The notes: generated by a model from the sequence alone, not told the origin. A stretch of 31,940 bases of DNA from JAZNUH01 sp045592225 (GCA_045592225.1 JAZNUH010000127.1:1-31940); one strand, 5' to 3'. Shown: positions 8,688 to 18,129, numbered from the stretch's first letter. A program made the numbers and translations.

Positions 8688-10116
8688 AGTCTGTTTTACT
8701 GAGCAAGCGTTCGAGAATTTCTGCACAGGCAACATAATCAGCAAGCTCTCCTCCGTATACATCTTCAATATCACCGGTGTTACCGACATATTCGGTTAAT
8801 GTGAATACTTTACCCGTAAACTCAGGGAAACGTGATAAAATAGCCTGCTTGTGCATTTGGGTCATAGTAAACACCAAGTCAGATTCAATAAGATCATCAC
8901 GCGAAAGCTGGCGGCAAATATGGTCAGAGATATCTATGCCTCTTTCTGCCATTGCGGTAATTGCGTGCTTTGAAGCAGGGGATGAGCCGTATACACTTAA
9001 GCCGCGTGATTTTACAAGGAATTCGGGACGCTTTGCAGAAAGCAGTGCCGCCGCCATAGGGCTGCGACAGGTATTACCTGTGCAAACAAACAAAATATTT
9101 TTGAGAGTGAGGGTATTGCCGCCGGCAGCCTTGTTAAGACGGTTTAAAACCGCATCGCCGACACCACCGCTCTGGGTAGGCATTGCATAGATTACCTCTG
9201 CACCACGTTCGTCAAATTCGCGGAGATTGTAAAAAAGACGAGCGCCGTACTCTGCAGGAGTCTTGCCTCCCGATAATAATACAGGGGCTTCAATTCCGGC
9301 ACCGCTTATATTGTATGTAAGTACGCCGGCCTTTTTGCCACAGGCATTCGTTATACGGTTAAGCCTTTCTGCCATCTTGTCTTTTCTGCCCCGGAGAATA
9401 TACATAGGTGCCTCAGGGGCATAGTGGCGGTATTTCATTCCCGGACTTTTGGGTGCATCTGAAGAGCCGGAGGAAAGGCGAATCATACCAATTTCACTTA
9501 TAATTTCGCTTTCGGTTACAGCACCGGGACGCAGGATTGCGGGAGGCTCCACAGTCAGATCAAGAACTGTAGATTCCAGTCCGTACAGTGCGTCACCACC
9601 ATCTATTATAACATCAGCCCTGCCATCCATATCAGCTATAACGTGTTTGGCGGCAGTGGGGCTGGGCTTGCCTGAAAGATTGGCACTGGGTGCGGCAATG
9701 GGCAGAGCGCAAAGACGTATGAGTGCATTTGCAACAGGGTGCGATGGCAACCTTATTGCAACAGTATCAAGCCCTGCAGTAACAATCGAAGGCACATTTT
9801 TTGATTTTTTAAGAATAAGAGTCAGAGGACCGCCCCAAAAGCGCTCCATAAGCTGTCTCGCCTTTGGTGGTACATATTCGCACAGAGAATATACATCTCT
9901 CATATCGGAAATGTGAACAATCAGCGGATTGTCGCCGGGACGTCCCTTGGCTTCAAATATTTTTTTAACAGCTTCCTCATCAAAAGCATTAGCGCCGAGA
10001 CCGTATACAGTTTCGGTGGGAAAAGCACATATTCCGCCGTTTTTAATTGCTGTTGCAGCGGCAAGAAGCTCTGTGTCGCTGAAGTTATTTGGATTTACCT
10101 TTATGTGTGTTGTCAT
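8677..10116 (-). CDS. tsaC: Threonylcarbamoyl-AMP synthase (Sua5 type) fused to YwlE-like arginine phosphatase
   Basis: This is one uninterrupted 479-residue frame with two enzymes. Residues about 10-335 are a Sua5/YwlC protein that makes threonylcarbamoyl-AMP for the t6A modification of tRNA. The YrdC core shows PTETVYGLG, KGRPGDNPL and APSANLSGKPSPT, then the SPGMKYRHYAP linker and the Sua5 C-terminal domain. After a short linker, residues 338-475 form a low-molecular-weight phosphatase. Its P-loop CTGNTCRSP has C345 and R351 and ends in a DVYGG general-acid loop (D452; the usual Pro is Val). Thr349 in the P-loop is the residue that makes B. subtilis YwlE specific for phosphoarginine rather than phosphotyrosine. 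In many Firmicutes the two proteins are separate neighbours. The ATG at 10116 follows AGGGTG. Confidence 0.93.
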   Translation of the reverse strand: MTTHIKVNPNNFSDTELLAAATAIKNGGICAFPTETVYGLGANAFDEEAVKKIFEAKGRPGDNPLIVHISDMRDVYSLCEYVPPKARQLMERFWGGPLTLILKKSKNVPSIVTAGLDTVAIRLPSHPVANALIRLCALPIAAPSANLSGKPSPTAAKHVIADMDGRADVIIDGGDALYGLESTVLDLTVEPPAILRPGAVTESEIISEIGMIRLSSGSSDAPKSPGMKYRHYAPEAPMYILRGRKDKMAERLNRITNACGKKAGVLTYNISGAGIEAPVLLSGGKTPAEYGARLFYNLREFDERGAEVIYAMPTQSGGVGDAVLNRLNKAAGGNTLTLKNILFVCTGNTCRSPMAAALLSAKRPEFLVKSRGLSVYGSSPASKHAITAMAERGIDISDHICRQLSRDDLIESDLVFTMTQMHKQAILSRFPEFTGKVFTLTEYVGNTGDIEDVYGGELADYVACAEILERLLSKTDYDK

Positions 10117-10181
10117 TGTTTCACCCTGAATTAATACATATTAAAGCCTTTTTTGAACATAATAAAATAGGCTTTAAATAA

Positions 10182-10210
10182 ATTATATACCTTGCTTAAA
10201 AAAAAATCAA
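10182..10210 (-). promoter_or_regulatory. Sigma-A promoter for the tsaC-ywlE/rimI unit
   Basis: Read on the minus strand, TTGATT (10210-10205) is followed by 17 bases and a perfect TATAAT (10187-10182). An eight-base inverted repeat, TTAAAGCC (10141-10148) and GGCTTTAA (10170-10177), spans the expected 5' end of the transcript. It could be a leader hairpin or an operator. Confidence 0.75.
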
Positions 10211-10231
10211 TTGTTATTTAGAGGTTTTACC

Positions 10232-10900
10232 GTGATTATTGCTTTTTTCAGAACAATTATACTTTATATAGCGGTTATGATTTGTATGAGGCTGATGGGA
10301 AAACGTCAGCTTGGTGAAATGCAACCCTTTGAACTGGTTGTAACCATAATGATAAGTGATTTTGCCTCGGTGCCCATGCAAAATACAGGTGTTCCGCTTA
10401 TAAACGGGCTTATACCGATTCTTACCCTGTCTGTGCTTGAAATATTTTTTTCATTCATTGTGCTTAAAAGTAAGCGCGCGAGAACAGTTCTCATAGGAAG
10501 ACCCAGTATACTGATTCGCGGTGGTGAAATTGATATGGAAGAGCTTTCCCGTCTCCGCTTCAGCGTGGATGACCTTATAGAAGAAATACGAAAAAAGGAT
10601 ATAAGCGATATAGGTGATGTGGAAATTGCAGTACTTGAAACAGATGGTGGTTTCAGCGTTATACCAAAGGCAGATGCAAAAACAGTAACCCTTTCGGATT
10701 TGAATATAAAAGATGACAGTGAAGGATTGCCGTGTGAGATAATACTGGACGGCAGACGTATAAATGAAAATATGAAAAAATGCGGTATTTCGGAAAAAAG
10801 ACTCAGAAAAATGCTTAACAAAATGGGATATACTAATATAGGAGATATTGCGGTTGCGACATATTCACAAAAAAGAGGGCTGACCGTAAAGAAAAAATAA
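10232..10900 (+). CDS. YetF-family (DUF421) membrane protein
   Basis: This is a 222-residue inner-membrane protein of the YetF/DUF421 family. The N-terminal half has three hydrophobic helices (about 2-22, 34-54 and 58-80). The conserved RLMGKRQLGEMQPFELV stretch lies between the first two and marks the family. The C-terminal half is the soluble alpha/beta YetF domain, with LRFSVDDLIEEIR and a VLETDGGFSVIP segment. In sporulating relatives such proteins occur in spore or germination-related operons, but no activity is established here. The start is chosen as GTG 10232, because GAGG at 10221-10224 is seven bases upstream and the protein then begins as other YetF proteins do. An in-frame TTG at 10211 lacks an SD. 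Confidence 0.88.
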   Translation: MIIAFFRTIILYIAVMICMRLMGKRQLGEMQPFELVVTIMISDFASVPMQNTGVPLINGLIPILTLSVLEIFFSFIVLKSKRARTVLIGRPSILIRGGEIDMEELSRLRFSVDDLIEEIRKKDISDIGDVEIAVLETDGGFSVIPKADAKTVTLSDLNIKDDSEGLPCEIILDGRRINENMKKCGISEKRLRKMLNKMGYTNIGDIAVATYSQKRGLTVKKK

Positions 10901-11281
10901 ATGAAAAGTTTTATAGTGGCTGTAGTAATTTTATGTATTATAATTTTTGGAATGTGTTTACACGAAATGGCATTATCGAGAGCAAACCAGGAACTTAACG
11001 AAATACTGGAGGACATACAAATAAGTATAATTGACAAGGAGTGGGACAGACTTTCAGAGGAAACAAACCGCTTAAATGATAAGTGGGACCAAATGTCGAA
11101 ATGGATGTCCTGCGTCATAGAGCACGACGAGATAGATAACATTATGATAAGTGTTGCAAGTATAAAGGAGTACGCGCGGTACAGAGAAATACCTGAACTG
11201 ATGGCAGAACTTTCTGCTCTTTACGAACTTATAAATCATATTCCCATAAAGGAACGACTATTGCCTCAAAATATATTATAG
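10901..11281 (+). CDS. DUF4363-family protein
   Basis: This 126-residue protein has one N-terminal hydrophobic helix (about 3-20), a signal anchor or lipoprotein-less export signal, then a helical body. The pattern DKWDQMSKW, IEHDEID and a C-terminal IPIKERLLPQNIL fits DUF4363, a family often encoded directly after YetF/DUF421 genes. The ATG touches the preceding TAA, so the pair is almost certainly co-translated. It probably sits outside the membrane or in the periplasm-like space next to the YetF protein. The function is unknown; association with YetF is the only supported clue. Confidence 0.82.
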   Translation: MKSFIVAVVILCIIIFGMCLHEMALSRANQELNEILEDIQISIIDKEWDRLSEETNRLNDKWDQMSKWMSCVIEHDEIDNIMISVASIKEYARYREIPELMAELSALYELINHIPIKERLLPQNIL

Positions 11282-11295
11282 GAGTGAAATTACGT

Positions 11296-13701
11296 ATGAA
11301 AGCAATTATAATGGCAGGCGGAGAAGGCAGACGTTTACGTCCCCTTACCTGTACTATGCCAAAGCCGATGGCACGGGTAATGAATAAGCCTGTTATGGAG
11401 CATATAATTAACCTACTCAAAAGACATAACATTACTCAAATAGGGGTTACACTTATGTATATGCCGGAGAGTATTAGAGAATATTTTGGTGACGGCAGTG
11501 ATTTCGGCGTGAGTATAACATACTTTACTGAAGAAACCCCACTCGGAACCGCAGGTAGTGTGAAAAATGCAGGAAATTTTCTTGATGAGGATTTTCTTGT
11601 AATAAGTGGAGACGCTTTGTGTGATGTAGACCTTACTGCACTGATAAATTTTCACAAAGAAAAAAAGGCTGATGCAACACTGTGCCTTACACCTATGGAA
11701 ATACCCATTGAATACGGTGTTGTGGTAACAAATAATCAGGGCAGGGTTGTAAGGTTTCTGGAAAAGCCTGCATGGAGTCAGGTGTTCAGCGATACGGTAA
11801 ACACCGGAATATACGTCCTTAATCCCGATGTATTGAATCTTGCGGACAGTCTGCCGGCAGATTTTTCTAAAGATATATTCCCGGGCATGCTCAGTGAAAA
11901 CAGACCTATATATGGCTATGTCACCGACAGCTATTGGTGTGATATCGGTGATATAAATGCATATCGTCACTGTCACTTTGATATTATGGACAAAAAGCTT
12001 GCTGATATGAATTATGTATCGGTGGGAGATGGTGTAACAATAGAAGATGGGGCGATTATAAATCAACCCGTATTTATAGGTACTGGTACCAGAATTAAAA
12101 GCGGAGCAGTTATAGATGCTTATACGGTAATTGGCGAAAATGTTACCGTGGGTAGGGATGCAAGTATTAAGCGCAGTATTATTTACGATGGATGTGTTAT
12201 TGGTAAAGGAGTGCAGATACGCGGTGCAGTTTTGTGTGAAAATTGTGTTGTAAGAGAAGGAAGTGCAATATTTGAACAGGCAGTTGTGGGAGCCGGATGC
12301 ATAGTAGAAGAACAGGTGCTGGTTAAGCCTTCTGTGAAAATATGGCCGGGGAAACAGCTGGAAGCAGGAAGTGTACAAAGTGAAAATATTGTATGGGGTT
12401 TTTCAGGATGCAGAAGTCTTTTCGGTGAGCGTGGTATGTGCGGCGAGGTAAATGCGGACATCACTCCCGAGCTTGCAGGAAAACTGGGAGCAGCTATAGG
12501 GAGTATGGGCAACAAAGAAAAAACAGGCTTATCCTGTGACGGGAGTGCCGCTTCTGAAATGCTTAAAAACTCGGTTAAGTCGGGGCTTTTGTCAGCGGGC
12601 GCACAGGTATATGATTTTGGTGACCAGCCGTTACCTGTTACAAGGGCGGGTATATGCATGTACAGATTGAAAAACGGCATACACATTTCATCTGACGGGG
12701 AGGGCAAATGCTGTGTGGATATACTTGACTGTCACGGTGCAAACCTACTTCCGGCGGACATTAAAAAAATCGAAAATGCGGTATCCTGTGAACAACTTAA
12801 AAGAGCTGAACCGGGTGCAATAGGTGAAGTTACATCCCTGTGCGAATACAAGCTTTATTACCTGAGGGAACTGATAAATCCTGTGAAAAAGGCAGAAACA
12901 AAGGTAAGAATTTTGTTTGCCTGTCCCTCTGAACAGGGCGGTAGGCTTATTGTAAATATTGCGGATGAGCTTGGTTGGGATGTAAGAATAATAAAAGATG
13001 AAATTTGCGCTGATGATACGCCTGTGCTCAAACATTTTTCAGAAATGGTAACTGCAGAAGAATGTACAATGGGTGTTATTATGGACAGGGTATGTGAACA
13101 GATGCTGCTATTTGACGAGCGGGGAAGAATGATTGACCGTGATAAATATAAAGCCCTTGCGGCGCTGATCATTATGAAAAAATTTGACAACACTGCAATT
13201 GCTGTAACTGTTTCTGCACCATCGGTAATAGAGGATATGGCAAAGCATTATGGTGCTCATATTATGCGAACAAAGGAATCGCCTCTTGAACTTATGGGTG
13301 CGCTTTGTACAGATGAGGCCAAGGAAGAGCTACACGAACAGTTTGTACTGCACTTTGATGCGGTGGGTGCAGTAGTAAAAATCATAGATTTTATGCAGAA
13401 GAACAGCACAGGACTTGCGGCATTGGTTGATGAAATTCCGCGGTTTTACACTGTACGCAGGAGTGCTGAGTGCAGGTTTGGTGATAAAGGTCGGGTAATA
13501 CGGCGCATAATATCCGAAACCGACGATAGCAAGTTAAAAACCCTTGACGGAGTGGATATAACAGAGGAAAAGGGAAGGGTTGTAATTATTCCTGACAGAG
13601 TAAAGCCTGTGTGCACTCTTATGTGCGAAGCGGCAAGTGAAGAATATGCGGAAGAGCTTGCTGAAATTTATATGGAAAAGATAAAAAACCGGGAAAATTA
13701 A
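11296..13701 (+). CDS. Sugar-1-phosphate nucleotidyltransferase with degenerate phosphomannomutase-like domain
   Basis: This 801-residue three-part protein starts with a nucleotidyltransferase (about 1-232), with AGGEGRRLRPLT, MPKPM, SGDALCDVD and CDIGD, fitting mannose-1-phosphate guanylyltransferase or a glucose-1-phosphate relative. A left-handed beta-helix of hexapeptide repeats follows (about 240-360). The last part (about 369-801) has a phosphohexomutase fold. Where active mutases have TASHNP this one has SSDGEG (465-470), so the catalytic serine is Asp467. The metal loop DGDxDR reads DRVCEQ from D597. The mutase half is therefore probably regulatory or structural. The start is ATG 11296 with GGAG at 11281-11284; GTG 11284 lies inside the SD. 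Substrate is not determined; an envelope polysaccharide role is inferred. Confidence 0.87.
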   Translation: MKAIIMAGGEGRRLRPLTCTMPKPMARVMNKPVMEHIINLLKRHNITQIGVTLMYMPESIREYFGDGSDFGVSITYFTEETPLGTAGSVKNAGNFLDEDFLVISGDALCDVDLTALINFHKEKKADATLCLTPMEIPIEYGVVVTNNQGRVVRFLEKPAWSQVFSDTVNTGIYVLNPDVLNLADSLPADFSKDIFPGMLSENRPIYGYVTDSYWCDIGDINAYRHCHFDIMDKKLADMNYVSVGDGVTIEDGAIINQPVFIGTGTRIKSGAVIDAYTVIGENVTVGRDASIKRSIIYDGCVIGKGVQIRGAVLCENCVVREGSAIFEQAVVGAGCIVEEQVLVKPSVKIWPGKQLEAGSVQSENIVWGFSGCRSLFGERGMCGEVNADITPELAGKLGAAIGSMGNKEKTGLSCDGSAASEMLKNSVKSGLLSAGAQVYDFGDQPLPVTRAGICMYRLKNGIHISSDGEGKCCVDILDCHGANLLPADIKKIENAVSCEQLKRAEPGAIGEVTSLCEYKLYYLRELINPVKKAETKVRILFACPSEQGGRLIVNIADELGWDVRIIKDEICADDTPVLKHFSEMVTAEECTMGVIMDRVCEQMLLFDERGRMIDRDKYKALAALIIMKKFDNTAIAVTVSAPSVIEDMAKHYGAHIMRTKESPLELMGALCTDEAKEELHEQFVLHFDAVGAVVKIIDFMQKNSTGLAALVDEIPRFYTVRRSAECRFGDKGRVIRRIISETDDSKLKTLDGVDITEEKGRVVIIPDRVKPVCTLMCEAASEEYAEELAEIYMEKIKNREN

Positions 13702-13738
13702 AAAAATAAAGTCCGATAAATATCGGGCTTTATTTTTA
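13701..13738. terminator. Intrinsic terminator after the nucleotidyltransferase gene
   Basis: A long stem, AAAAATAAAGTCCGATA with TATCGGGCTTTATTTTT (one G-T pair), closes an AAA loop and ends in a T-run. It begins at the stop codon of the upstream gene and could work on both strands. Confidence 0.88.
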
Positions 13739-13757
13739 AACAAATTATCGATTATTA

Positions 13758-13786
13758 TTGCGGTTGTGTAAAATTTAAGGTATAAT
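13758..13786 (+). promoter_or_regulatory. Promoter for the large secreted protein
   Basis: A perfect TATAAT (13781-13786) lies 17 bases after TTGCGG (13758-13763), which is a weak -35. The message would start about 13793, leaving a short leader with AAGGAGGA (13803-13810) before the ATG at 13817. Confidence 0.6.
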
Positions 13787-13816
13787 ATATATCATAAAAC
13801 TTAAGGAGGATAAGTA

Positions 13817-16800
13817 ATGAAAAAAGTCGCTTCTATTTTGTGCTGCATGGTATTGTTATGTACCATGATGCCTGTGTTTACACCGGTGTCAGCTTCAGTC
13901 GTTTCAAATGACCTGTTTGAAGGATATACAGCAACGGTTGTAAGTAAAAACGGGAATTTTGAAGGAGTAACAGAAACTACACTTAAAAATAGTGGATGGA
14001 CTTTGCCTGAAGCATCGCTTGTGAGCAACAGCACGGATGCATACGAAGGTAGTGCTTATATAAGTATATCGCAGGGGGAAAGTGCAAAATTTTCGGCTAC
14101 AGATTTACCGGATAATGTTTTTGTTCTGCAAGGCTATTATAAATGCGAAGAAAGTGACAAAGCTGCAGGAACAATGCTGTTTATGCAGGAGGATGATGTT
14201 TCGCGCTACTCTAATTATAATGGAACACTTTTATATAAAACCGAGTGGACAAGATTTGGTATGGCGCTTAATGCCAATAAAACAAAAAGTGGGGCAGTAA
14301 GCTTTGAAATAAGAAATACAGGTGAAGTAACATACCATTTTGATAACCTTGAGCTTATAAGACTTGATAATGCTGATACAAGAAATCTTGTTTCCAATTC
14401 AAGCTTCGAGTTTGATGATGTTGACAATGACGAAAATGCACAACACCATTATTCAAGCTGGTATAATAACGGTACAGCGCGACTTGTGGACGATGCCCAC
14501 AAAGGCACAAAAGCAATGCAGGTTTTGGGTGGTAATATCTATACATATGCCTTCTTGCCCGATGTTAATTCCAACCGAACAAAATATGAAATTTCGGCAT
14601 GGATTAAGTGGGAAAACGGAAGCAGCTTTGCTGCAGGAGACAGCAGTCTTACTGCACCACGTATAGGTGTTGAATCATATGCAGGAAATACACGAGTTGC
14701 GGCAAAGGATTACCATTTTACTGTGGAAAGCGGTATAAAATCAAATGACTGGTGCCACGTTAGGCTGGTGATGGACAGTGAGTCTACACCTGAAACACTC
14801 AGCTATTTCCGCATTTTCCTTTTTGCAGGCAGCGGAGCAACAATATGGGATGATGTATGCATAAAGCCTGTTGAAACCAATATGTATGTACTCAATGGTA
14901 TGTACGAGGTTCAGGAGGAAATGGAATTAAATGCAGTGGGTTCATATGCACTGAGCGCGCAGTATGTTGGTGATGAAGGGGAGAAAGACGGTAAGGCGTT
15001 CTTTGCCCGTTACAGAAAAAGAATTGACGGAAAACTTCAGCTTGTTGATATATCAGCAGGAGCACTTAAGGCTGATGGACGGACAACATTACTTCATCTT
15101 GAAGGCGTGGATTCAAGTGATGATAATATGGTTATACGCGCATTTATGTGGGATTCGTCGCATAATCCCATTGATGATTTTGTTCTTGGAGAAAAGGAGT
15201 TTTCAGAAGATACTACCCCTATTATTAAAAACGGTAGTTTTGAAGATGTGCAAAACGGAGTGCCTGCCGGCATAACGTTCAGCCATCCTGTGGGAGGTGC
15301 AAATATTTCTCTTGTTACCGATGAGGTTTATTCGGGGGATTATGCATTAAAGCTCAATACCTCATCTAATGATGTTTACTTTGACTTTAATCTTTCCGAT
15401 TTGTTCTACGGTACAACATATACATTGTCCTTTATGTATAAAGGGACTGTAACAAGTGATGTTACCGCAGGTAACAGGGAAAATGTTTCAGGTGTGACAG
15501 CCTTTACCCGCTATCACGCAGACACAGACAGCAGTGTATTCTATAACCGCGAATTTTATGCGCCGTCATCCTATTCATCAGATGAATGGACAAGATTTAC
15601 ATACACTTTCAGACTTTTGGAAGGCTCCAACCTGCTTGTTCGCCCTGCCCTTCGCAGCCGTAACAGCGAAATATATATTGACGATGTAAAGCTTGAGGTT
15701 GCTAAAGATTCTCCTGTGGCAAGAGTAGTAACTGATCAGGTATTCTACTATTCAGACCGTACAGGTAACGGACAGGCGGATATCATACTTTCACCGCACT
15801 TTGCCGGCAGAGGATATACCGTAAATGTTCGTCTTGTACAAGGTGTAATCAAGTCAAAGGAAGAAAAGGGACTTACCTTCGGAGCAGACAATAAAATCGA
15901 ATTTACATACGACCTCGCCCTGCTTCGCCTTAAAGCAAGGGAATACAGGATAATTGTCAATATTTTTGATGCAGACGGAAGTATTGTGCAAACGATATCG
16001 CAGTCAATTTATAAATATGACAGGCCGTCCACAGTATCTGCTGACGGAACATTTACTGATATAAACGGTAAAGTGATAAATCCTATGTTCGCATATCATA
16101 TTGGGTATGATGATTTTAAAGAGGCTGCCTCGGTAGGAATAAATGTTGTACAGTATTCACCGCCCAGCGATGTTAATGTATGCCTTGCACAGCTTGACGA
16201 AATGTACGAAATGGGAGTATACGCCGCTATTGTAAGCTACTGGGGTATGTATCCTGCAGGTCACAGTGTAAATTATGAAAGGGTTTCTGCCTACATAAAC
16301 CAAATAAAGCACCACCCGGCAATATTCTGTTATATGGTAATGGATGAGCCATTCCTGAATAATCCGGAAGCACATGATGATTTGAGGAAATCTTATAAGA
16401 TGTTGAGAGATGCCGATCCTGACAGACCTGCATATATTTGCGAAGGCTTCCCTGCATTTATGAAAGAGGTAGGAAAGTACTGTGATATAATGGCACCCGA
16501 CCCATATCCCACGGGCGTACGCGGGGATATGGCGACATATGTAACCGATATGGTTAGCTATGCTAACGCCTATGTTGATGCTAAAAAACCCTTGATTACA
16601 ATTTTGCAGGCATTTACCCAGTCAGGTAGACGTCCTACCGCTTTGGAATTACATTCTATGATGTATCAGTCTTTTATGACAGGTAGTGATGCAGCAGGCT
16701 TTTATACCTGGGAGCCCGACGATCCAAATATTGATACAAAAATAAGTGAAGGTGATTACTGGCCTATGCTTCAAAGCTTTTATGCAAACGAGCACGCTAT

Positions 16801-18082
16801 AGTATACAAGTATTACGGACAAAAGCAGGGCGAAAAGTTCAGTGAAAGCAAAACTGCAAGCGGTAATGTATGGTATGAAAGCTGGAAAGACGGTGATAAC
16901 CTTTATATGGTAATAGAAAACCGCAGTTCAGGCAGTGAAACCACGGCAACAATACCTCTTGTAAGCAGTGACGGAAAAACAATGGTTACGGCAACAGATA
17001 TCAGCATTATAGGCTTTGGTAATAACGGAGCAATAATAACCGAAAAGTATGCGGATAAATTTGATATTAAGCTTAATCCGTCTGCAGCTGCTCTTATATG
17101 CATAAGAACAAATTCCACATCATCGACAAACGAAGGGGAATATACCGTCAGTACCGGTGGCGACTTTGAAGGATACACTCCGGCGGCATTAAAAAATATG
17201 GGATGGACGATTAACGAAACAGGCCTTGCAAATAATTCAGCTGAGGCCCACGGTGGAATCGGATATTTAAAGCTTGCGCCGGGAGAGTCTGTAACTTTTG
17301 CTACAAAGAGCTTTGCCGGCTACCGCTACCGCCTGGAAGGCTATTATAAACATGGCAGTGATGCTGAAACGGCTTCGGTACAGCTTTTTATGCATGAAAA
17401 TGATGTGTCAAAGTTTACTAACTATAACAGCGCACTTGTTTATTCTGAGGATTGGACAAAGTTTGGTATGATTATGAACGCCTGTCGAACGGTAACAGGG
17501 GAAGTAGGCTTCAGTGTTGTGAATAACTCGGGTGCTACATTGTATCTTGATGATTTAAAACTGATAAGAATAACTGACGGAGACACTGAAAATCTCATTG
17601 CAAACACAGGTTTTGAATATGATGATGCGGATACAGAAACAACTATCCAGCACCACTATGCAAGCTGGTTTAATAACGGTAACCTGCGTCTTATAGAAGA
17701 AACTGACGGAAATAAGGCTCTGCAGGTTGTTTCGGGCAATGCCTATACATGGACACCATTACCAAATGCAAACCCAAATGGGCAGAAATACGAAATTACT
17801 GCACGCATTAAATGGGAAAACGGTAAGGCATTTGCCGAAGGTAACGGAGAGGTTACAGCACCTCGCATAGGTGTGGAATCTTATGCAGGAAGCAACCGCG
17901 TTGCGGCAAAGGATTACTACCTGACCGTAGACGGTGGTGTAAGCGGCAGTGACTGGTGCAATGTACGTATCCTGCTTGACAGTGAATCAACACCCGCAGG
18001 TTTTGACCAGTTCCGCATATTCCTGTGCCCTGGAACAGGAGCAACACTGTGGGATGACATATCTGTAAAACCATTAAAATAG
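13817..18082 (+). CDS. Large secreted multi-domain glycoside-hydrolase-like protein with terminal CBM-like repeats
   Basis: This 1421-residue exported protein has a signal peptide (about 1-27, cut after VSA). Residues 37-353 are two carbohydrate-binding-like beta sandwiches. A third CBM4/9-like module follows at about 469-628, an Ig-like strand region at about 635-740, and a TIM-barrel-like domain at about 750-1000. A beta domain and Thr/Ser linker come next, then residues 1109-1420, which repeat 37-353. In the barrel, MDEPF places E844 at the end of the presumed strand 4, and TWEPDD places E966 at strand 7. This spacing suits the acid/base and nucleophile of clan GH-A. I cannot name its family. 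It has no SLH or sortase motif, so it is released or held by its binding modules. The SD AAGGAGGA is strong, and it is a single-gene unit between two terminators. Confidence 0.83.
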   Translation: MKKVASILCCMVLLCTMMPVFTPVSASVVSNDLFEGYTATVVSKNGNFEGVTETTLKNSGWTLPEASLVSNSTDAYEGSAYISISQGESAKFSATDLPDNVFVLQGYYKCEESDKAAGTMLFMQEDDVSRYSNYNGTLLYKTEWTRFGMALNANKTKSGAVSFEIRNTGEVTYHFDNLELIRLDNADTRNLVSNSSFEFDDVDNDENAQHHYSSWYNNGTARLVDDAHKGTKAMQVLGGNIYTYAFLPDVNSNRTKYEISAWIKWENGSSFAAGDSSLTAPRIGVESYAGNTRVAAKDYHFTVESGIKSNDWCHVRLVMDSESTPETLSYFRIFLFAGSGATIWDDVCIKPVETNMYVLNGMYEVQEEMELNAVGSYALSAQYVGDEGEKDGKAFFARYRKRIDGKLQLVDISAGALKADGRTTLLHLEGVDSSDDNMVIRAFMWDSSHNPIDDFVLGEKEFSEDTTPIIKNGSFEDVQNGVPAGITFSHPVGGANISLVTDEVYSGDYALKLNTSSNDVYFDFNLSDLFYGTTYTLSFMYKGTVTSDVTAGNRENVSGVTAFTRYHADTDSSVFYNREFYAPSSYSSDEWTRFTYTFRLLEGSNLLVRPALRSRNSEIYIDDVKLEVAKDSPVARVVTDQVFYYSDRTGNGQADIILSPHFAGRGYTVNVRLVQGVIKSKEEKGLTFGADNKIEFTYDLALLRLKAREYRIIVNIFDADGSIVQTISQSIYKYDRPSTVSADGTFTDINGKVINPMFAYHIGYDDFKEAASVGINVVQYSPPSDVNVCLAQLDEMYEMGVYAAIVSYWGMYPAGHSVNYERVSAYINQIKHHPAIFCYMVMDEPFLNNPEAHDDLRKSYKMLRDADPDRPAYICEGFPAFMKEVGKYCDIMAPDPYPTGVRGDMATYVTDMVSYANAYVDAKKPLITILQAFTQSGRRPTALELHSMMYQSFMTGSDAAGFYTWEPDDPNIDTKISEGDYWPMLQSFYANEHAIVYKYYGQKQGEKFSESKTASGNVWYESWKDGDNLYMVIENRSSGSETTATIPLVSSDGKTMVTATDISIIGFGNNGAIITEKYADKFDIKLNPSAAALICIRTNSTSSTNEGEYTVSTGGDFEGYTPAALKNMGWTINETGLANNSAEAHGGIGYLKLAPGESVTFATKSFAGYRYRLEGYYKHGSDAETASVQLFMHENDVSKFTNYNSALVYSEDWTKFGMIMNACRTVTGEVGFSVVNNSGATLYLDDLKLIRITDGDTENLIANTGFEYDDADTETTIQHHYASWFNNGNLRLIEETDGNKALQVVSGNAYTWTPLPNANPNGQKYEITARIKWENGKAFAEGNGEVTAPRIGVESYAGSNRVAAKDYYLTVDGGVSGSDWCNVRILLDSESTPAGFDQFRIFLCPGTGATLWDDISVKPLK
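13925..14875 (+). repeat. N-terminal copy of a two-module binding unit
   Basis: This stretch encodes residues 37-353 and is homologous, at protein level and partly at DNA level, to 17141-18079 of the same gene. Shared landmarks include FEG near the start, SNYN/TNYN, QHHY-SSW/ASW, IKWENG, APRIGVESYAG, RVAAKDY, DSESTP and the final WDD-x3-KP. Confidence 0.9.
17141..18079 (+). repeat. C-terminal copy of the two-module binding unit
   Basis: This stretch encodes residues 1109-1420, the second copy of the unit at 13925-14875, placed after the catalytic-like barrel. The copies have diverged but keep long identical blocks such as APRIGVESYAG, which indicates an internal duplication with both copies under selection. 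Confidence 0.9.
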
Positions 18083-18092
18083 TATTGACATT

Positions 18093-18125
18093 AAAAAACG
18101 GCTATAATTTTATAGCCGTTTTTTG
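18093..18125. terminator. Bidirectional intrinsic terminator
   Basis: AAAAAACGGCTATAA pairs with TTATAGCCGTTTTTT around a short TT loop, with A- and T-runs on either side. It separates the convergent secreted-protein gene and the LtaS-like gene and can end both transcripts. Confidence 0.92.
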
Positions 18126-18129
18126 TTGG

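Noticed and set aside
8283..8789. RimI starting at 8789
   Set aside because: It would overlap the upstream phosphatase domain by 113 bases; ATG 8687 gives the normal GNAT start.
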